DNA from: JAEUMD01 sp044222395
Lineage (GTDB): Bacteria; Pseudomonadota; Alphaproteobacteria; Rhizobiales; Hyphomicrobiaceae
Assembly: GCA_044222395.1 (NCBI GenBank)
Contig: JBGANK010000006.1
Span: 36,497-100,496 of the forward strand
DNA: 64,000 nucleotides
Direction: 5' to 3'
Part shown: one piece after another, positions 27,569-35,252 of the stretch
Layout of the letters: each line of letters starts with the position of its first letter
Numbering within the stretch: the first letter of the stretch is position 1
Notes under the pieces: generated by a model
Seen by the model: only the letters and a program-made list of their open reading frames with translations
The model's database searches: none
Told to the model about the DNA's origin: nothing
Made by a program: the position numbers and the translations under genes

Positions 27569-27613
27569 ATATGAGGCTGGGCTATGGTATTGCACGCGTC
27601 GCGCACCGCACGC

Positions 27614-28483
27614 TCAATGCTTGCCCGAGTCCAGGTTGAGCGCCGCATCGAGTCCGATCGCGGTATCCAGACCTTTGACGCCGTTCAAATTGGTACGTGC
27701 GAAATCCGCTCCCGTGATATCCGCGCCGGACAGGTCGGCCCCTTCCAGATTTGCACCGACCAGTTCCGCATCGCGGAGATTGGCGCCTGATAGATCGGCA
27801 TCCCTGAAGTCGGCGAACCTCAGGATCGTCCGCGTCATGTTGGCCCTGACGAGCCGCGCCTTCACGAACCGCGCGTTGATGAGTTCGTTGCGCGGCACCG
27901 TGGTGATGGTTCCTTCCCCGGCCCGATCCTCGAACGGGCTGAAGTCCGCTTCCGTCAAATCGGCTTCCGAGAAATCGGCGCCGTCCATGCGCGCCTGCAC
28001 GCGCACCATTTGCATCTGCGCACCACGGAACGACGGCGCGTCCTTCTGATCGAATCGCATGTCGGAGAACACCGTCGGCCTGAGGATCGTCGATGCGTTG
28101 AGTTTGGCGGATGAGAGATCGGCGCGAATGAGGACGGCGCGATCGAGCCGCGTGCTCGACAGATCCGCACCAGACAGGTTGGCACCGGTGAAATCCGTCC
28201 CGTAAAGATCGGCGTCGGCGAGATTGGCACCCTTGAAATCGAGAAGCGACAGGTCGAGGTAGGTGAGATCGAGGCCGGAGAAATCGGCTGGTGCCTCGCG
28301 ACTCGCCTTTACCAACGTCTCCGTGATGTCGCGGGCAGCCATGTCGGCGGCCGTGGCGGCAGGCATGCGCGCGGCCAATAGGAACGCGGCAAGCGAGAAC
28401 CCCGCGATCAGGATGGTACCGCGCCGCAAGTGCCAATGCACCCGCGTCGTCGTTTCACCAGACCTGCACGCACCCGGTCGCAT
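27614..28483 (-). CDS. Exported or membrane-anchored pentapeptide-repeat protein
   Basis: The 289-residue protein has an N-terminal hydrophobic segment (TILIAGFSLAAFLLAARMPAA) acting as signal peptide or anchor. Two blocks of pentapeptide repeats of the A(D/N)LxX type follow. The first block is at about residues 68-140 and the second, after an acidic interruption with FSPFEDRAGEGT, runs to near the end. Such repeats form a right-handed square beta-helix; in known cases they mimic DNA or act as scaffolds, but no function can be given here. Its 3' end converges with argE. The start at 28483 is preferred to one 33 codons earlier because it keeps the signal segment near the N-terminus. Confidence 0.85.
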   Translation of the reverse strand: MRPGACRSGETTTRVHWHLRRGTILIAGFSLAAFLLAARMPAATAADMAARDITETLVKASREAPADFSGLDLTYLDLSLLDFKGANLADADLYGTDFTGANLSGADLSSTRLDRAVLIRADLSSAKLNASTILRPTVFSDMRFDQKDAPSFRGAQMQMVRVQARMDGADFSEADLTEADFSPFEDRAGEGTITTVPRNELINARFVKARLVRANMTRTILRFADFRDADLSGANLRDAELVGANLEGADLSGADITGADFARTNLNGVKGLDTAIGLDAALNLDSGKH

Positions 28484-28622
28484 CCGACAGCCTGTTTGCA
28501 CTTTGCCGTGACAATCGGCACAAGCCCATACCGCCGATATGATGCAGAGCCCCCGTGCCTTTGGCAACGACCTTGCAGCCACGGCCCCACCGCAAATTGC
28601 GGCATAGCCGCCGGCGAAGCGC

Positions 28623-29615
28623 CTACGACAGGTCCTGCGGATCGAAGGAATAGCGCGTCGAGCAGAATTCGCAGGTCACCGAAATCGTCCCGTCCGGCTC
28701 GTGCATATCGGCAAGCTCCTTCGGACCGAATTGCTTCAGGAAGCCGAACACCCGCTCACGTGAGCACGTGCAATATTCGCTCAATCCGCGCGCCTCCTGC
28801 ACCCTGACGCCTTCCTCGTGAAAAAGGCGATAGAGCAGGCGGTCCGGCGTCAATGTCGAGTCGACCAGCTCATGATCCTCCACCGTTGCAGCCAGGATCG
28901 ACACCCGCTGCCAGTGATCGTCGTCCTCGCCGAGCATCGCGCCGCGCTCTTCCGCGGCGGCCAGAACTTCGGCCGAGTGCCCGCCCTCGTGCGCAATGTG
29001 CTGCAGCATGATGCCGCCACCCCGCCAGCGCCAGCTGCCGTCCCCCGCCCCATCGCCCGCCGTCCCGATGCGCTCGCGCGCCACTGCAAGGCGAATGAAG
29101 GTCGGCAGCTGCTCGGATTGGCGAAAGTAGGTGTGCGCTGCGTCCGTCAGCGTCGTCTTCTCCAGCGCCACCAAGCCCTGGTAGCGTTCCATGTCAGCAC
29201 CAGGATCGATCGTCATCGCCAGGTGACCGGTTCCCAGCAACGTCTTCTCGACGGCCTGCCCTTGTTGATCGCTGACTGCGGCGCACCGTGCCTTGTCGAA
29301 GCTGGCATAGCCCCGGAGCGAACCCGGCGTCGCAAAATCCGCAACGAGCAGATCGAGCGGACCATCGCTCTTGGTCTGCAGGATGAGCCGCCCTTCGAAC
29401 TTGAGCCCGGCTCCGATCAGCGCCGCCAAGAGTAGCGCCTCGCCCAGCACAACGCTGACACCGTCCGGATAGTCATGTCGCTTGAGGATGCTGTCGATGG
29501 TCTTGCCAAGTCGCACGATGCGGCCTGACACGCGCGAGCGCACGGTCTGGAACGGCAGCACGATATCATCGCGCCCCGCCTGCGCCAGGCCAGCCGGACG
29601 CTCGAGGTCGCTCAT
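28623..29615 (-). CDS. hslO: Hsp33 redox-regulated chaperone
   Basis: The 330-residue cytoplasmic chaperone is activated by oxidative unfolding and holds denatured proteins. The C-terminal zinc centre is intact, with CTC at the start of the switch and CEFC about 30 residues later. The core has the Hsp33 segments LGEALLLAALIGAGLKFEGR and GGIMLQHIAHEGG. Its ATG begins one base after the argF stop (TAG followed directly by ATG), so it is co-translated with argF. The order argD-argF-hslO is common in Hyphomicrobiales. Confidence 0.96.
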   Translation of the reverse strand: MSDLERPAGLAQAGRDDIVLPFQTVRSRVSGRIVRLGKTIDSILKRHDYPDGVSVVLGEALLLAALIGAGLKFEGRLILQTKSDGPLDLLVADFATPGSLRGYASFDKARCAAVSDQQGQAVEKTLLGTGHLAMTIDPGADMERYQGLVALEKTTLTDAAHTYFRQSEQLPTFIRLAVARERIGTAGDGAGDGSWRWRGGGIMLQHIAHEGGHSAEVLAAAEERGAMLGEDDDHWQRVSILAATVEDHELVDSTLTPDRLLYRLFHEEGVRVQEARGLSEYCTCSRERVFGFLKQFGPKELADMHEPDGTISVTCEFCSTRYSFDPQDLS

Positions 29616-30542
29616 CTACTCGTCTCCGAGGCACCACGCGAGGATTGCCTTCTGCGCGTGCAGCCGGTTCTCCGCCTCGTCGAACACCACCGACGCCGGC
29701 CCGTCGATCACTGACGCCGCAACCTCCAGCCCGCGATAGGCCGGCAGGCAGTGCATGAAGATCGCGCGCTTGTCGGCCTTCTTCATCAGTGCATCATCGA
29801 CAGCGTAGGGTTTCAGCAGCTTCTTGCGCCGCGCGCCATCCGACTGTCCCATCGAAACCCACGTATCGGTGACGACGCAGTGCGCGCCAGCCACCGCCTT
29901 TTGCGCATCCGTCGTGATCAGCAGATCGCCACCGTTGTCTCGCACCCAGTCGATCACCGGCTTCTCCGGCTTGAGGCTCGCCGGACATGCCAGCCTGATC
30001 GCGAAGCCGAACTGCACGGCCGCCTGCATCCACGACACCGCGACGTTGTTGCCGTCGCCGACCCACGCCACCGTCTTGCCCGCGATCGGGCCCAGATGCT
30101 CCTCGAACGTCATGATGTCGGCCATCACCTGGCACGGATGGCTCTTGTCGGTGAGGCCGTTGATCACCGGTACGGTTGAGTGCTCGGCCAGCGTCGTCAG
30201 CGTCGCGTGCGAGTTGGCGCGGATCATGATGGCATCGATGTAGCGCGACATGACCTGCGCCGTATCCGAGATCGATTCCCCGCGGCCAAGCTGCAGATCG
30301 GTATGGTTGAGCACGATCGTCTGGCCACCGAGCTGGCGCATGGCGACGTCGAACGAGATCCGCGTTCGCGTCGACGGCTTCTCGAAGATCATCACCAGAA
30401 CGGAATTCTCAATTCCCTTCGGCTTGAGCTTGGCGGGTGTCCGCCGCCCGGCCTTCTTCAGAGCATGGGCATTGTCGAGGATACGCCGCAGCGTCCTTGC
30501 TGGAATCTGATCGAGATCGAGGAAATGTCGTGGAGCCATCAC
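29616..30542 (-). CDS. argF: Ornithine carbamoyltransferase
   Basis: This 308-residue enzyme condenses ornithine and carbamoyl phosphate to citrulline. The carbamoyl-phosphate loop is EKPSTRTRISFD, the second conserved region is the SRYIDAIMIR segment followed by HSTVPVINGLTDKSHPCQ, and the ornithine site is HCLPAYRG. Length is normal for anabolic OTCase. It lies 71 bases downstream of argD and touches hslO, forming an argD-argF-hslO operon on the minus strand. Confidence 0.97.
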   Translation of the reverse strand: MMAPRHFLDLDQIPARTLRRILDNAHALKKAGRRTPAKLKPKGIENSVLVMIFEKPSTRTRISFDVAMRQLGGQTIVLNHTDLQLGRGESISDTAQVMSRYIDAIMIRANSHATLTTLAEHSTVPVINGLTDKSHPCQVMADIMTFEEHLGPIAGKTVAWVGDGNNVAVSWMQAAVQFGFAIRLACPASLKPEKPVIDWVRDNGGDLLITTDAQKAVAGAHCVVTDTWVSMGQSDGARRKKLLKPYAVDDALMKKADKRAIFMHCLPAYRGLEVAASVIDGPASVVFDEAENRLHAQKAILAWCLGDE

Positions 30543-30613
30543 CAGAGGCCTTCTAGGAAATGTCGATTGGAGCGGCAGTGGGCCGCCTGTTCACATCCTG
30601 CGCTTTTCCGAAA

Positions 30614-31885
30614 CTACGAGCCCTGCCTCTCGACACTGCCCAGCGCCTTGCCCAGGCGCTCGATCGCGGTTGCGATCTCGTCCTCGCCGATGTTGAGAGG
30701 CGGCAGCAGGCGCACGACGTTGTCGCCGGCGCCGACCACCAGCAGCTTCTGGCCGATCGCAGCCTTGACCATCGCCGGCGGTGTGATGTCGGAGGCAAGC
30801 CTGATCCCCATCAGAAGGCCGCGTCCGCGAATCTCGGCGATCCGATCGGGGAACCGGTCCTTGAGGCCTTCGAGCGCCTGCTTGAAGATCGACGACTTGC
30901 GCTGCACCTCGGCCAGGAAGCCGGGCTCCGTGACGACGTCGAGCACCGCATCGGCGACCGCCATCGCCAGCGGATTGCCGCCGAAGGTGGACCCGTGCGT
31001 CCCAGCCGTCATGCCCTTGGCCACCTCCTCGGTGGCGAGGAACGCACCGATTGGGAAACCGCCGCCGATGCCCTTGGCGACCGCCATGATATCCGGCGAA
31101 ATCCCCGCCCATTCGTGCGCAAACAACCGCCCGGTCCGCCCGACACCCGATTGCACTTCGTCGAGGATCAGCAGCAGTCCCTTGTCGTCGCACAGATCCC
31201 TGAGACCCTTGAGGCACTGGTCGGGAACCGTGCGCACGCCGCCCTCGCCCTGCACCGGCTCGATCATGATGGCCGCCGTCTCGGGTCCCACCGCCCGTTC
31301 CAGCGCCTCGTGGTCGCCGAACGCAACGTGATCGAAGCCGTCCGCCTCAGGCCCGAACCCTTCCAGGTATTTCGCGTTTCCAGCCGCAGCCAGCGTCGCC
31401 AGCGTCCGGCCGTGAAAGGCGCCTTCGAATGTGATGATCCGCCGCCGCTCAGGCGCGCCGTTCACGTAATGGAAGCGCCGCGCCGCCTTGATCGCGCCTT
31501 CGCACGCCTCGGCGCCGGAATTGCAGAAGAACACGCGATCCGCGAACGTCAGGTGCACGAGCCGCTCGGCAACCCGCTCCTGGCCTTCGACGCGATAAAG
31601 GTTGGACGTATGCCAGAGCCGCTCGGCCTGCGCCTTGAGCGCTGCGACCAGCCGCGGATGCGCATGACCCAGCGCGTTGACAGCAACGCCCGAGGCAAGA
31701 TCGAGGTAGCGCTGGCCCTCGCTTGTCTCGAGCCAGCTGCCCTCGCCGCGCGCAAACACCAGATTTTGCCGCGCGTAGGTTGCCATGACAGCCGGTGAAG
31801 GCCATAGGCCGTGGTCATGCGCCGTGTCAGTTGCGTAAGCAACGGAAGTGGGGCGCTGCCCTGAGGTCGGACCGCGCTTGGTCAT
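30614..31885 (-). CDS. argD: Acetylornithine aminotransferase
   Basis: The 423-residue class III PLP aminotransferase makes N-acetylornithine and may also serve as succinyl-diaminopimelate transaminase in lysine synthesis. Family motifs are FCNSGAEACEGAIK, GAFHGRTLATLAA, ILDEVQSGVGRTG and the PLP-lysine region MAVAKGIGGGFPIGA. I placed the start at the ATG behind GGAAAGGATT. It adds about 33 residues compared with many ArgD proteins; an internal ATG at 31786 would give the shorter form but has no ribosome-binding site. A strong terminator hairpin lies in its leader. Confidence 0.94.
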   Translation of the reverse strand: MTKRGPTSGQRPTSVAYATDTAHDHGLWPSPAVMATYARQNLVFARGEGSWLETSEGQRYLDLASGVAVNALGHAHPRLVAALKAQAERLWHTSNLYRVEGQERVAERLVHLTFADRVFFCNSGAEACEGAIKAARRFHYVNGAPERRRIITFEGAFHGRTLATLAAAGNAKYLEGFGPEADGFDHVAFGDHEALERAVGPETAAIMIEPVQGEGGVRTVPDQCLKGLRDLCDDKGLLLILDEVQSGVGRTGRLFAHEWAGISPDIMAVAKGIGGGFPIGAFLATEEVAKGMTAGTHGSTFGGNPLAMAVADAVLDVVTEPGFLAEVQRKSSIFKQALEGLKDRFPDRIAEIRGRGLLMGIRLASDITPPAMVKAAIGQKLLVVGAGDNVVRLLPPLNIGEDEIATAIERLGKALGSVERQGS

Positions 31886-31917
31886 CTCCGACAATCCTTT
31901 CCGGCCACCCGGAAACC

Positions 31918-31941
31918 AAAAAAGCCGCCATTTTCGGCGGC
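31918..31941 (-). terminator. Intrinsic terminator in the argD leader
   Basis: On the minus strand GCCGCC-GAAAAT-GGCGGC is followed by six T, 33 bases before the argD ATG. The neighbouring gene to the right (gcrA) runs the other way, so only an argD leader transcript or an unseen small RNA can be stopped by it. Confidence 0.75.
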
Positions 31942-31954
31942 CGCGAAGGCAACG

Positions 31955-31983
31955 TTGATAATCGGCCACAGCCCCCCTGTCAA
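31955..31983 (-). promoter_or_regulatory. Possible argD promoter
   Basis: A perfect TTGACA is followed after 17 bases by TATCAA on the minus strand. A start about 7 bases on would place the leader terminator within the first 30 bases of the RNA. Confidence 0.5.
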
Positions 31984-32535
31984 CGCACACATGTTGCGCG
32001 TCGCCGGTACAATCCTGTGGGCGTCCTCGCACCAACACGGGCCAAAGCTTGTGTTTTGGGCGGCCAGCGAATCATTCTGTGGCGAGCGTGCAACGTCACC
32101 ATGTCAACGCCCCGCGTCAATTGCGCTTCGTCTTGTAGGCAGGAAACAGGATATTGTAGGGTCTTTCCCGTTACCAACGAGATGTCGGCCGCAAGCCCTG
32201 TTCGGGCGCAAACGCACGGTTGCCTCGTTGCCTTGCCGAAGTTTGTGACTGTGCTCTGCCGGCGTCCTAATTTCGCCGCTTCGGCGTGTCTTGTAGCGAG
32301 TCGTCCTGTAGCAAGTCGTATTGAGCGCGTTCGTTGCTCCCGTGAGCTCGATTTTTTGTGCGCGTCAACGTGCGAGTGAAATCCCAGTAAGCGTCCGTTT
32401 CTGAGAACCGGTCTGGCCAGGGCCCGACGACGCGTATCTGCGTCGCCGAGTGCGCCCGCCGAGAACCGGCGCCGGGATGAATCCGCCAGCATCGACGCGG
32501 ATCGGCCGAGCGAGACATTGTCAGGGAGCTACACG
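31984..32535. other. Divergent argD-gcrA intergenic region
   Basis: I see no convincing gene in this 550-base stretch; the open frames on both strands lack domains and ribosome-binding sites. It must hold the gcrA promoter and a long gcrA leader. Two GANTC sites (32298-32302 and 32479-32483), the CcrM methylation sequence, lie within it. Confidence 0.5.
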
Positions 32536-33096
32536 ATGGGCTGGACCGACGAGCGCGTAGAGCTTCTCAAGAAGCTCTGGTCGGAGGGATTGAGCGCGAG
32601 CCAGATCGCCGGAAGGATCGGCGGTGTCTCCCGCAATGCCGTGATCGGCAAGGTGCACCGGCTGGGATTGTCCGGCCGGGCCACCACGACCCGCATGAAA
32701 TCGCACCGCGCACGCCCGCGCATGGCGCAAACGACTGCCAAGCGCCCGCAGAAGGCCCGCTTTGCCCAGGTCGGCAATCCTGCCCTGCGCGCCCTTTATC
32801 ATCCCGATGTCGAGCCTTACGTTCCTGCCGAGGAGGAGTTGGTCATCCCGATGGGCGAGCGCAAGAGCATCCAGTCTCTCGCCGAGTGCCATTGCCGCTG
32901 GCCGATCGGCGACCCGCAGCACCCCGATTTCCATTTTTGCGGCAAGAGCAAGGTCGCGGGCCTGCCCTACTGCGAGTTCCATGCGCGCCGCGCCTATCAG
33001 CCGCCGCAGGTCCGTCGCCGCGACAACAGCATCACCCGCGTGCAGGCCATCGCCAACGCGCTCGCCTCTGGCGTCACCGACAAGCTCGACGCCTGA
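32536..33096 (+). CDS. gcrA: GcrA cell-cycle regulator
   Basis: The 186-residue protein is GcrA, which in Caulobacter binds sigma70-RNA polymerase and activates promoters carrying CcrM-methylated GANTC. The N-terminal DNA-binding helix-turn-helix is diagnostic (GWTDERVELLKKLWSEGLSA, then SRNAVIGKVHRLGLSGR). A basic Ala/Pro linker follows, and then the C-terminal sigma-interacting domain with CHCRWPIGDP and the Cys/His cluster FHFCG ... YCEFHARRAY. The ATG at 32536 follows CAGGGAG. Six upstream codons in frame are excluded because the family starts at MGWT. GcrA is essentially restricted to alphaproteobacteria. Confidence 0.97.
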   Translation: MGWTDERVELLKKLWSEGLSASQIAGRIGGVSRNAVIGKVHRLGLSGRATTTRMKSHRARPRMAQTTAKRPQKARFAQVGNPALRALYHPDVEPYVPAEEELVIPMGERKSIQSLAECHCRWPIGDPQHPDFHFCGKSKVAGLPYCEFHARRAYQPPQVRRRDNSITRVQAIANALASGVTDKLDA

Positions 33097-33149
33097 TACG
33101 CCCAAACCCAGAACCAATTGCTGCGGCGCCACGCCGACAGCCGGGGGGA

Positions 33150-33189
33150 GGCCGGAGCTTACCGGGGGGTGGCTCCGGCCGTTCTTTTG
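33150..33189 (+). terminator. Intrinsic terminator after gcrA
   Basis: A 9-bp stem (GGCCGGAGC with GCTCCGGCC) around a 13-base loop is followed by GTTCTTTTG, 54 bases past the gcrA stop. Confidence 0.8.
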
Positions 33190-33363
33190 TCCGGAGGATC
33201 GATCGGCAAGCGACGATACGCGTCGTCCAATACGGAATAACTGAACCTCGAAAGCGCTCTCCCCATTCACCTGTATGCACCCTCCGGCTCGCCTCGGAGC
33301 CCGTTGCCGGCTAGAAGAAGAACCAATCTGCAGGCCACTGGCCACAATTGATCGGGAGGCGAC

Positions 33364-34287
33364 ATGTCAGCTGAGAAGAAAAAGACGGGAGCCGACAAGC
33401 CAGCCAAGAACGGCGCCAAGTCCGACACCAAGCGCGCCGCGGCCTCCAACGGCCCGAAGTTCGACATCAACAATCCCAAGCTTCCCGACGAGATCAAAGA
33501 CAAGGCGCTGACCGGCGGCGGCTATCCCTATACCAAGAAAATGAAGCGCAAGGCCTATGAGAAGGAACTCGAAAAGCTTCAGTTCGAGTTGGTCAAGCTG
33601 CAGTCCCACATCCAGAAGACCGCACAACGTCTGGTGGTCGTGTTTGAAGGTCGCGACAGCGCCGGCAAGGGCGGCTGCATTTCCCGCTTCATGGAGCACC
33701 TCAATCCGCGCCACGCGCGCTCCGTCGCCCTTTCCAAGCCGACCGAAGCCGAACGAGGTCAATGGTACTTCCAGCGCTACGTCCCGCACATGCCGACCGC
33801 CGGCGACATCACGCTGTTCGACCGCTCATGGTACAACCGCGCCGGCGTCGAGCGCGTCATGGGCTTCTGCTCCGACGTCCAGCTCGCGAATTTTCTGCGT
33901 GACGCGCCGGAATTCGAGAACCTGCTCATTCAGGATGGAGTTCGCCTCTTCAAGCTCTACCTGTCGATTCCCCGCGAAACACAGTTGAAGCGGTTCCATG
34001 AGCGCCGCCACAATCCGATGAAGCAGTGGAAGCTGACCGAAATCGACCTCGCCGCGATCCCCAAATGGGATGCCTACACGCAGGCACAACATGAAATGTT
34101 CCGCTTCACGCACACGCCGACCGCACCATGGACCGTGGTACGAGCCAACGACCAGCGCCGTGCTCGTTTGGAGTCGATCCGGCTCGTCTTGAATGCGTTC
34201 GAATACGATCAGAAGGACGCCAGCGTCGCCCACGCTCCCGATCCCAAGATCGTCGGATCCGGTGACGCCTTCTTCTATGGCACGTGA
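33364..34287 (+). CDS. ppk2: Polyphosphate kinase 2
   Basis: The 307-residue P-loop kinase transfers phosphate between polyphosphate and nucleotides. Walker A is FEGRDSAGKGG, Walker B is LFDRSWYNRAGVE, and the family's ARSVALSKPTEAERGQWYFQRYV and lid regions are present. A basic, Lys/Ala-rich N-terminus of about 60 residues precedes the domain. GGGAGG lies before the ATG. The single-domain length fits class I PPK2 (nucleoside diphosphate phosphorylation), but class cannot be proved from motifs alone. It is monocistronic and converges with the Usp-like gene. Confidence 0.93.
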   Translation: MSAEKKKTGADKPAKNGAKSDTKRAAASNGPKFDINNPKLPDEIKDKALTGGGYPYTKKMKRKAYEKELEKLQFELVKLQSHIQKTAQRLVVVFEGRDSAGKGGCISRFMEHLNPRHARSVALSKPTEAERGQWYFQRYVPHMPTAGDITLFDRSWYNRAGVERVMGFCSDVQLANFLRDAPEFENLLIQDGVRLFKLYLSIPRETQLKRFHERRHNPMKQWKLTEIDLAAIPKWDAYTQAQHEMFRFTHTPTAPWTVVRANDQRRARLESIRLVLNAFEYDQKDASVAHAPDPKIVGSGDAFFYGT

Positions 34288-34334
34288 TGGGAGTGGAGCC
34301 CGATCTGCTCCGCCCGCTCAACTTTCTTCTGATC

Positions 34335-35252
34335 TCAGCGCACCACCAGCAGTGGGCAGGTTACGGACAAGGCCAGCGCCTTGGAATCGCCTGAACGCGG
34401 CACCACCTGCCCGCCGTGTTCGGCGATGATGAAGCTCGCATTGAGCTGCCGCAAGGCTTCCGCGACGACCGCCGTACCACCGCCCGGACGCCCGAGCTCG
34501 ACCACTTCCATGAAGGGCGAGCCGGCGATGACGCGCCGCACCTCGTTGCTGACCCAGACCTTGGCCGACTTGCTTGACGCGGCGATGGCAACCAGCACCT
34601 CGCGGCCCATCGCTCCCGCAAGTCTTTGCGCCGCGCGCAGCATGCCCGTGACACGTTCGACGTCTTCGATGACCGCCACCACGGGGCCTGAGCTGGCGCG
34701 AGCGCGCGGGCCCACCATGACGACGCCGGTCATGCCCGTCACGCGTTCGAACAGTGTGTCGAGACGTGCTAGCGAATCCGCCGTGAACGGCTCGCCGAGC
34801 GCAACCACGTTCCACGGCCCGGCCATCTGGCACGCATTCGCTAGCGCCCGCAACGGCGTGTCGTGCACGAGGCGGCCGAACACCGGCACATCCTCTCGCG
34901 CCGCCAGTTCGTCGACGCGCCGCTGCATGGATCGCGCCGCAAGTTTGATCTGCCGCTCGATGGCTGCGACGTCGAATCCTCCGCGAGCCTCGCCGCTCCC
35001 TTCAAGGCTCCCATCGCCAGCATCTCCCGTGCGGCCGCTCACTCCTCCAGCTCGGATCTCGCGCAGGAAGCCGTAGCTTGCCGCATCGAAAATCTGCCGA
35101 TCGGCAATGAACAGACTCTCGATCTCGGAATGAAACGCCTTTGCCACCTGGACCGCGGCCTGGATGGCGTGTTCGCTTGCCAAGTGCGCACCCGAGAGGC
35201 GAAGCACGACCCGCCCGCGACCCTCGCCACGCTCTGCCACATGTGCCGTCAC
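34335..35252 (-). CDS. Usp-like protein coupled to a Lon-like protease
   Basis: This 305-residue protein is not a recognised enzyme. The N-terminus (RVVLRLSGAHLASEHAIQAA) looks like the first strand and helix of a universal stress protein domain. The C-terminus ends in TCPLLVVR, a typical last strand of Usp domains, and a similar break occurs near the middle (VVMVGPRARASSGPVVAVIE), so two tandem Usp-like alpha/beta domains are likely. A Gly/Glu-rich loop interrupts the first. No ATP-binding GxxGxxxxS motif is clear. The GTG start overlaps the stop of the Lon-like protease gene by four bases (GTGA), implying coupled translation and perhaps a joint function. The fold is inferred; the role is unknown. 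Confidence 0.7.
   Translation of the reverse strand: MTAHVAERGEGRGRVVLRLSGAHLASEHAIQAAVQVAKAFHSEIESLFIADRQIFDAASYGFLREIRAGGVSGRTGDAGDGSLEGSGEARGGFDVAAIERQIKLAARSMQRRVDELAAREDVPVFGRLVHDTPLRALANACQMAGPWNVVALGEPFTADSLARLDTLFERVTGMTGVVMVGPRARASSGPVVAVIEDVERVTGMLRAAQRLAGAMGREVLVAIAASSKSAKVWVSNEVRRVIAGSPFMEVVELGRPGGGTAVVAEALRQLNASFIIAEHGGQVVPRSGDSKALALSVTCPLLVVR

Noticed and set aside
32338..32360. Possible terminator GCTC-CCGT-GAGC with a T-run in the gcrA leader
   Set aside because: The stem is only four pairs and separated from the T-run by four bases, too weak to call.
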